In this document: positions 56,981 through 64,000 of the stretch, piece after piece
Layout: each line of letters starts with the position of its first letter
Numbering within the stretch: position 1 is the first letter of the stretch
Source: Sepiola atlantica
Taxonomy: Eukaryota; Mollusca; Cephalopoda; Sepiida; Sepiolidae
Direction of reading: 5' to 3'
Assembly: GCA_963556195.1 (NCBI GenBank)
Contig: OY744537.1
Coordinates: 17,472,774 to 17,536,773, forward strand
Length of the DNA stretch: 64,000 nt
Translations under genes and position numbers: made by a program
The notes under the pieces: generated by a model
Told to the model about the DNA's origin: nothing
Database searches by the model: none
The model's input: the letters and a program-made list of their open reading frames with translations, nothing else

Positions 56981-57167
56981 TTTTTATTTATACAAACATT
57001 ATTGGTCACATATGTGCATACATGTTTCAGATGTGATCTCTTGAGAGAACCAGCTTCTTCAGACCTTTAGAAAAAATGAAATGGTCTGAAGAAGTTGGTT
57101 CTCTCAAGAGATCGCAGCCGAAACATGTATGAACATATGTAACCAATAATGTTTGTATAAATAAAAA
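56981..57167. repeat. Perfect-style hairpin, 85-bp arms, 17-bp loop
   Basis: TTTTTATTTATACAAACATT .. GCTTCTTCAGACC (56,981-57,065) is the reverse complement of 57,083-57,167 with few mismatches. The right arm ends GTTTGTATAAATAAAAA next to AT repeats and is followed by TTATTGAGCACTTTTTTTTA, a motif also found at 35.3 and 38.6 kb. Confidence 0.93.
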
Positions 57168-57266
57168 TATATATACTAAAAAATAGCTCTACTTGTTATT
57201 GAGCACTTTTTTTTATAAACACTGGAGTTTCATTGGATTAACATATAGGAAAGAAAAATAATACAT

Positions 57267-57444
<178 letters not shown>

Positions 57445-57499
57445 GGTGAGAAAAGATAAATATATAGGTAAGATAAAAGATAAAATAAAGAAAGATAAA

Positions 57500-58300
57500 G
57501 AAATTAGCAATGTAAATATTTCCAATGCGGCAGAGGTGCGTTTTTAACTAATTTTTAAAAAAAGTGAAATCATATGGAGTTTCAGGTTTATCAACATAAT
57601 ACTCCCTCGTGCAGGCGACCCGGCCACAGCTTATCGGGCCCTGATGTGTATATCGATATTGTGCGCAAATGAATTCGGTTTCAGAAGGAAGCTTTGTTTT
57701 ATTTACCTATTTTTGTAATGGTGTACTGACGTCACTACCAAGCAAGAGTCACTTGTATCTCTGAAATGTTATTTTATCGTAGAAGTCGCTGTGCAAAGTC
57801 GGAGAAAATCATGATATAAAACTTTTTAATTTTATTTTTAACAGTTATTATTATTTTTTAATTCTTACTTTATCGTATTTTCCCTTCAAATCATTCATAA
57901 TATCGTCTACGGAAGGGTAGATCTATGTAAATATATTTTTAATCATAAAAACACTGGAGAAAAAGGCTATAACTACAGTAGAGTCGCCAAAAAGTACCGG
58001 TAATTAGGGTGTTATTCACAAGATGGCGCCACATACAAGAGATAGTCTTTCTCTACCAGACGTTGTCAGTCGTTATTTCCATGGAAGGTGCTCGATTGAG
58101 CCACAATCTTTAAATCCAATGTCAACAAACTCTTGTCCTATACCGCCCAGTAAGTAATCAAACGCAGTTTATGCCATTGTATTCTTCATCTCTCGGCAGG
58201 CAACCATTCCGTCTCATTAACCCTTATCCTCGAGTGGCTTTTGGCCTGGATAAGTGGTAATCAAATAGTTTTTAAAAAAAAAAGGGAAAAAAAGAAAGAA
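57500..58300. other. Unassigned DNA
   Basis: No recognised gene or element. Confidence 0.5.
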
Positions 58301-58442
58301 AAATGTCATGTTGTGTTTTATGGGTAGGATGCTTGTATAAAATAACTTGTTTATATAGTTTTATCCATAACTATAAATTGCTTTTCCTCAAAACATATAC
58401 ACTCTCACATGTCCCCTCTCTCTCTCTCTCCCTCTCTCTCTC

Positions 58443-58482
<40 letters not shown>

Positions 58483-58559
58483 ACATACACACACAATCTT
58501 GCTGGTTTACTATTATAAAACGTGAATATTGGATATCCCATTTTATACGTTTATTTATT

Positions 58560-58862
58560 TATGGTATTTACTTCCTTCTCACCACAGAAAGATGTGGCAC
58601 AAGGCCGGAAGGTGGGGAGAAGAAACCAGCACCCTGGCTTCCTAAAAAATAACCGGGACAGCTCCGTCGGCATTCCGTCGGCATTCCTCGGCTGTGGCGC
58701 CTCAGGTAGTTAGCAATAAACTAACTTCACCCCAAAAAGGGGAGGCAATGCCTGGGAGGGTGGGCCTCCTAGGACTACCCAGGACCAATATCTCAGCCCA
58801 ACAGATAAAAGGCCATCGAAATGGCGCAGTTCCCGCCGGACTAATTGTCGAGAACAGATCCT
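58560..58862 (-). mobile_element. Core-sharing SINE with a non-U2 head, copy 2
   Basis: Minus strand: a 5' head (TTAGTCCGGCGGGAACTGCG, GGCCTTTTATCTGTTGGGCT, GAGATATTGGTCCTG), then the shared body GGCCCACCCTCCCAGGCATT and the core (GCCGAGGAATGCCGACGG, with GGAATGCCGAC duplicated). The head shares wording with 54,690-54,900 and may be a rearranged U2 head (GGCCTTTT..GGGCTGAGAT), but this is uncertain. Confidence 0.8.
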
Positions 58863-59235
58863 CGACTGGTATATACCAATAAAAGTTTTTAAGCAACAGA
58901 AGTCGCAGAGTTACCGATTTTATCCCAAAGCTGGAAAGAGATAAAGGCTCGATTTCCAATCTTGCATGTGCGAGCTTTTTTTCGTAATTCAAAACTGAAG
59001 ATTCATTCTCACTCGTTGCCAGTATAGTTCAGGGGAGACAACTTGTCAAATGGTTCCAAAGGACTGGCTCGTGAATGTATGTCGCAATATTATCTTTTTT
59101 CTCAGACTTCGTTTTGTCTGTCCGCTTTTAGTTTTTTTTTAATGCCGAAACACAATGATTGTTGTACAGTTTTATTATATAATATCAGGGTCCAAATTGC
59201 AGTTTTATACCAACAATATTAGTGCCTAAATAGAT

Positions 59236-59299
59236 TTGAATTCAACACCGTCGGTTTTACAGTTTGCGACGGTACCCATTATGCTAACCACGCACCCTT
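59236..59299 (-). mobile_element. tRNA-like SINE head
   Basis: Minus strand GGGTGCGTGGTTAGCATAAT and GGTGTTGAATTCAAA resemble box A and box B regions. Confidence 0.4.
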
Positions 59300-59559
59300 C
59301 ATTAAAATGAGAATGGCTTGTAAATAATACACATTTGAACCACTTCACACTCAGCTCCAGGAAGCAGCACTTCCCAGATGACCCCTTTTTCATTGCCTAA
59401 AAGTGTCAGGAATAATTTCTGATGTATTTGACGTCCCGACAAGTGGGGGAGTGCCGATAGAACGGCGTTTTTTATTTACTTATCAAAGACGCCTCTCGAC
59501 ACTGAGTACTCTACACTAAATGCTTTTCCTTACAAACCTGCCCTCACGAGGATGTTCCT

Positions 59560-59800
59560 ATTTACTTGCTCCCCTCCCCCACACACGAGTGCAGACACAA
59601 AGTCGCATGGACGGCGGCACCGGGGGGGGACAGGGGGGGGGGGGCTGTAGCCCCCCCCCTCCCACCGCTTTTTGACTTGGCCCCCCCCCACTTTACGATC
59701 ATCAATAATGAAGTTATATATGCATGTGTTTAACCGCCCCCCCACTTTTTAGGAGAGCCCCCCCCCACACACTTTTATAACTGTGTCGCCGGTCCTGAGT
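59560..59800. repeat. C/G homopolymer-rich block
   Basis: Several runs of 8-10 C or G (for example 59,623-59,663 and 59,690-59,766) within ~250 bp; unusual in this AT-rich window. Confidence 0.85.
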
Positions 59801-59898
59801 CGGTTTTTAATATGGGGCCAATTCAGCTCCCCAGAAAGGCGCACTCTTGATGGGATAAAAAAAATTTGAAAATGTCTTCGTCGACCGAGGATAAAAAA

Positions 59899-59951
59899 GA
59901 TGAAGTGTAGTATCAGAACAGATACTACACTTTGCTCCTAGTCAAAAGGTC
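59899..59951. mobile_element. U2-head palindrome
   Basis: AAGTGTAGTATC on the plus strand is followed after six bases by GATACTACACTT, its reverse complement. The minus-strand side continues as a decayed U2 head (CAAAGTGTAGTATCTGTT, with GACCTTTTGAC upstream). Confidence 0.8.
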
Positions 59952-60179
59952 AAAGGTGTGGAGGTCAGTGATACACTTAATTGGAAGTAAATACAGAGAT
60001 CGAAAAACAATAACAAAACAATAAAAACACGTTATCTTTTTTTAATCTCCTTTTCTCTCTTCTTTTTCCTTTCTTTTTCCTTTCCTTTCTGTTCTCTTTT
60101 TATGATTCTCTTCTCTCGTTTCTTTTTAAAATACCGATAATAGGCCAAGGTGTGGCGGAAGTTCGTCATATTCTGTGTT

Positions 60180-60301
60180 TCAGCCAATCATTGTTCGTCT
60201 CCGCAAGTCATAACCGACCAATCGAGCCAACCACTCCTGATATAGAAGTAGAAAACTAAGCAGAACCAGGAAGCAGCCATTTCAGCAGACTCTTCTCAGG
60301 T
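60180..60301 (+). promoter_or_regulatory. Promoter-like cluster with candidate first-exon donor
   Basis: GCCAATCA (60,183) and ACCAATCG (60,217) are CCAAT boxes; TGATATAGAAG (60,239) is a weak TATA. About 55 bp further CTTCTCAG|GTATAA (donor GT at 60,300) resembles a 5' splice site. It could be an LTR promoter or chance; no downstream exon was found. Confidence 0.3.
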
Positions 60302-60803
60302 ATAAAACGTAACGATTACTCAGTTGATGTGCCAGTTTCCAGTGGTATGTGCATCACTTGGTGGTGTCATAACAAGATGTTGCGCTCTTGTCTCTTGTTA
60401 ACTGCAGCTCTGATGCATCACATATTTATTTCGTCACTGTGAATCAGATATTTTAATTACAGATGCGAACAACTGTGACGGATTTTAAAAAAAAATTATT
60501 ATTATTATTTATTTATTTTTTTTTTTTGAGAGGTTATATGGTTAGTTGGTTAGGAAAGCAAGTCAGGATGAAGAACGTAATTTGGTAGAGATAGCTATAT
60601 CTGGCCGCATCTGACTGAAATAGAATTTTAAACAAGAAAAGGGTCACCATCTTCCATAAATAAGACCACATCTCCACAACTAAATAGGGATTAACTTTTA
60701 TTCAAGGGAAAACTGGAACACAACGAGAATTGTTCTGTAGGCTGGCTTTTGTCGATAAACGAATGTTGAATCCTTCAGTTCCATTCTAGCAGGCCTGTTT
60801 GTA

Positions 60804-61149
60804 TTGATTTACTCGTCTCCAAGAGTTAGGCACAAGGCCAGTTTTTATCTTACTCCCACAAGTAAGATGTGACCCAAGGTCGGGTCGGGAAAGTGGGGTT
60901 TAAAAATTGCCTGGGCAGCCCCGTCGGCATTCCCCGGTAGGGGCGCCTCAGGCAGTAAGCAATAAACTTACTCCTTCCCAAAGAGGGGAGGCGAAGCCTG
61001 GGAGGGTAGACCTCCTAGAACTGCACAGGACAGACCCATAGACCGGCGTAAATAAAGCCCCGAAGGTCAAGACAATACCAGTCTATGGGGTGCAGTATCC
61101 ATCGGAACAGATACTACACTTTGATCTTAGCCAAAAGGCCAAGAACGTT
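60804..61149 (-). mobile_element. U2-SINE copy 9, full length (reference copy)
   Basis: Flanked by 13-bp target-site duplications AGGCCTGTTTGTA (60,791-60,803 and 61,150-61,162). On the minus strand it starts AACGTTCTTGGCCTTTTGGC, aligning with the exact 5' end of U2 snRNA (ATCGCTTCTCGGCC..), then TAAGATCAAAGTGTAGTATC and TGTTC. U2 similarity stops there (~45 nt). The hairpin module, the core and the 3' end GAGTAAATCAA follow. Total 346 bp. There is no poly(A). U2 snRNA pairs with intron branch sites through GUAGUA, which the SINE keeps. Confidence 0.96.
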
Positions 61150-61521
61150 AGGCCTGTTTGTAGTGAAAAGGCGAGAACAGGATAACATCCTACCAAGAGG
61201 CGGTCAAGACGGGAACTGATCTTGAATTGTCTCTTTTGGCGCCAAGATACGTCTACGTGTATTAATATTACTTATGCGCATATGTATCAAAGCACCCACG
61301 CAGACAAACCACGACTCAATCTAACGCATGACACTGCTCGTATATTTAAACAAAATAGGCTCCTCATGTAACTGCTACATTATCTTTTGATGATAATTTT
61401 AAAACGCGTTATGTTATAGAGAGTGTATCTTGTTATATGGTCGACCCACGTAGTTCGCGAAATTCTCGGAATGTAACTGGTTATTAGAGAAATTATCTCC
61501 GTGTTGACCCTTATGTAAACA

Positions 61522-61690
61522 TCTCTATCTATATAAAGTTAGGTATGTGTATATGTTTATATATTTGTTTTACAGGGTTTACTCATATATTAATTAACCG
61601 ATTATTATGAAATTAGGAACAGCTGCTAGGCGTAAGGATGGCTAATGTGGACTATATTTATTTAACTTAGTTTTATGAAAAGGGGACATT
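61522..61690 (+). mobile_element. Short non-autonomous Helitron, copy 4 (3'-truncated)
   Basis: Starts TCTCTATCTATATAAAGTTA after a host A and follows the 5' ~165 bp of the family (TTAACCGATTATTATGAAAT, AACTTAGTTTTATGAAAAGG). Confidence 0.75.
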
Positions 61691-63145
61691 ATTTTAACTT
61701 TACGTGGAAAATACCATTCTTAACATTATTTTCACACAGCCAGATCTTAATATTCCCACAGGCACAAAATACATTCGAAGATAATTTTAAAGGCTTTGAA
61801 CTGACTAATGGTTCATTTATACTCCGAAACCAAATAAAACATCAATTTTTCTCACGCGCCCCTGTCACACCAAAGAGCCGATGAAATCACCGCATTTTAC
61901 ACCATAGAAGACGTTTTGGAAGCTGCAGCAAAGGTTTTTTAACGTATCGACTCCCAATTGGACAAAATCTCCAATCAGCGGTTTCTTTCAGCTAACCAAA
62001 AAAGTGATAGTATTCACTTCCGAAAATTCGTGCGTACTATAAAGACCCAAACACAGCGTTCTTCCTCTTTTCCGGTATTTCTCTTCCACATACAACACAC
62101 GTGTACCCGCCACAATCTAGCCTAGGCTCTTTGGTACCGAAATGCCATCGGCAAGTAGCACACACATGAAAGACATACACGAGCTACTAAACATATATCG
62201 ACAGCATACATAGACTGCTAACCGAACTCTCTCGCACACAAGTCTATATATACACTCCCTCACTGGCAAAATAGGCACGCTAACACACATGCCATTTATA
62301 ATGCTTATATCATTTACACACATGCCATACGTAAACGCTCACGGCGCCAGCCGAAATGAATGTGTGCACTCAATCTTTACTTACAAGGCGAAACACCTTA
62401 TTCCACTAAGAATGTTGTGGGACTCTTTGAACTCTGGTTCGCAGCCAACATTTTATTTTGCATTGTCTTAACAAGTTGTCAATAAAAAAATATTATTTTG
62501 TATGGATAGACTTTGTCATTCTTTGTTTTGATGATGTCCTGTCTTCTATAGACGTTTCTTTAACTTTTATATTAAAGAAAATTAATATGGAAATATTAAA
62601 ATGCGCCCAATTCATTGATACGATTGATCACCACATTATTTACAGTGGTGCGAGAAGCAAGTGTTTTTTATGAAGACTGTTCAGGCCCGGTGCCTTTCTT
62701 CGCGCCACCCATAAACCTCTGCGACAAACAGAAAGGGGCAGTGGGAGGGGAGTGATTATCGGAGAATGTGGCGTTTGCAAAAAAAGCAGAAATGATAAAC
62801 AGTTTATTTGAATTTACTCAAGATCGATGAGTCATCAGTTTTTTACGCTTACTTATTTCAAGTTCACAATGGTTGCTTGAATTGCATACATTGTTAAGGA
62901 TTAAAAGAAAGAAAAGAAAGAGAGAGAGAGAGAGTACAACTATGAAAAAGAGAGTGAGAAAGGGAATATGAAGACATGGGCATGAAATGAAAGTGATGTG
63001 ATATGCAAAAACAAAAGAAAAAGAGAAAAATATATATGTAGCCCGGTGATCGTCTCAGTGGTCGTGCTACGGTAAAAACTACACAGGACAAATTGAGGAT
63101 AAAATACACGATATATCATAAAATTAAATGCTGTGGAGACATGAT
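61691..63145. other. Unassigned AT-rich DNA
   Basis: No recognised gene or element; small open frames only. Confidence 0.5.
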
Positions 63146-63333
63146 GTATAGAAAAGACAAAAGGAAAAACAAATTAAACACAGGAAGAAATCATTACAAC
63201 GAAAGATTTACCAGTTTTGTTCGGATCAACGTGTTTTCAGAAGATGTTCGTTCATCCGAACGAAACCGGTAAATCTCGTTTTTGATGATTTTTTGCTGTG
63301 TTTAATTTGTTTTTCCTTTTGTCTTTTCTGTAC
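63146..63333. repeat. Inverted repeat, ~80-bp arms, 27-bp loop
   Basis: Left arm 63,146-63,226 (GAAAAGACAAAAGGAAAAAC .. AGTTTTGTTCGGAT) pairs with right arm 63,254-63,333 (ATCCGAACGAAACC .. TTTTTCCTTTTGTCTTTTC) with about ten mismatches or small gaps. Confidence 0.88.
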
Positions 63334-63836
63334 AAGTTTAAGTTGTAGGAGTAACTTAGTTGTGCTCGGTATGTGTGTATGTATGTGTCTGTGTGTGTGT
63401 GTGTATGTGTGTGTGATATCGTCGTGGCTAGCGACCTCAAATGCTGTCTGTTGATTATTGTCGGCCTCAGTGACAACTTTTTTGTCAGATGCTGAGATCC
63501 TTCTCCCGTTGTTGACTCTCGGGACTGTCAGCGATCTCCCCGAATAGATCTGCTCTTCAACAGTCAGTCCCCCAAATATATTCACCTTCGACTGGAAATC
63601 CTAAAGCTTACTCTCAGCTGACCACCGGAACTTGGTTACATCCGCCTGTTCCTCAGCTAGTTCTCTCCATCGTTATCCGGCCACCTAGAAGCTAACAACT
63701 AATTGTCATAGCGTCATTCGTTTGGGGGAGTTGAAATGGATCGGCCGGTCTTTTTATTGACATTTACTTACCTACTTCTTCATTATTTTTGCATTGTCTT
63801 CTTTTTCATAACTTAGCATTTTTCGGCAGGCCCCAG

Positions 63837-63837
<1 letters not shown>

Positions 63838-63874
<37 letters not shown>
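63838..63874. repeat. (GT)n microsatellite
   Basis: About 37 bp of GT repeats. Confidence 0.97.
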
Positions 63875-63879
<5 letters not shown>

Positions 63880-64000
63880 TATACAGTATCACAAATAAAA
63901 TAAAACGAAAAGTAACACATGATATGGAAAATAAATTTGTTCAACTATCGGTACCAAAGTAAATAACGTATAGTCAATATATTAAATTAGGTAACATATG

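Noticed and set aside
60804..61149. Functional U2 snRNA gene
   Set aside because: Only the first ~45 nt match U2; the Sm site and later stem-loops are absent, and the element has SINE-type target duplications.

Overview
This is eukaryotic, AT-rich, gene-poor DNA that is almost entirely repeats. I see no convincing host protein-coding gene: every protein-like stretch is a decayed piece of a transposable element, and most long open frames are translated microsatellites or minisatellites. The organism is most likely a coleoid cephalopod, probably octopus-like. That inference rests on the very dense (AT)n tracts and on the (CAT)n plus TTTAACGTCCGTTTT motif at about 42.2 kb, which I remember as abundant in octopus sequence. 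It is an inference, not a proof.

The most notable content is a family of about 350-bp SINEs whose 5' head matches the first ~45 nt of U2 spliceosomal snRNA (TTCTTGGCCTTTTGGCTAAG, then GTGTAGTATCTGTTC). Eight copies carry a recognisable U2 head, one copy is truncated before it, and two related elements share the body but carry a different or unrecognisable head. The full-length copy at 60,804-61,149 starts at U2 position 1 and has a 13-bp target-site duplication; the 5'-truncated copy at 369-590 has a perfect 18-bp duplication. The SINE 3' end (CTTGTG..TAACTCCT..GAGTAAAT) resembles the 3' end of an R2/R4-type LINE present here in several copies, suggesting that LINE as its partner.

Layout. 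0-9 kb: mariner remnant, U2-SINEs, and a chain of R4-like LINE copies (CCHC finger and PD-X14-D endonuclease) joined through (AAT)n tails. 9.4-10.9 kb: 69-bp minisatellite. 11.4-12 kb: solo-LTR-like segment. 13.9-14.5 kb: tandem U2-SINE dimer. 17-18.7 kb: Ty3/Gypsy gag-protease-RT remnant (minus). 20.1-21.4 kb: second Ty3/Gypsy remnant, RNase H-integrase (plus). 22-27 kb: U2-SINEs, foldback elements and short Helitrons. 27.3-28.5 kb: more R4-like LINE. 29.5-31.3 kb: 59-bp minisatellite. 31.5-34.3 kb: Helitron ends and a LINE tail. 35-41 kb: (AT)n-rich zone with tRNA-derived SINE pieces, a Tc1/mariner-type MITE and a near-perfect ~420-bp inverted repeat. 42-43.3 kb: another LINE plus U2-SINE. 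45-48.4 kb: third Ty3/Gypsy remnant with a second R2/R4-type LINE inserted in its RNase H region and a 26-bp satellite in its gag side. 48.9-51.3 kb: non-autonomous LTR element with paired LTRs, PBS and PPT. 51.8-61.7 kb: U2-SINEs and relatives, Helitrons, hairpins. 61.7-64 kb: mostly unassigned.

The elements interact by nesting: SINE in LINE, LINE in Gypsy, LINE in LTR element, foldback element against Helitron, MITE in (TA)n.
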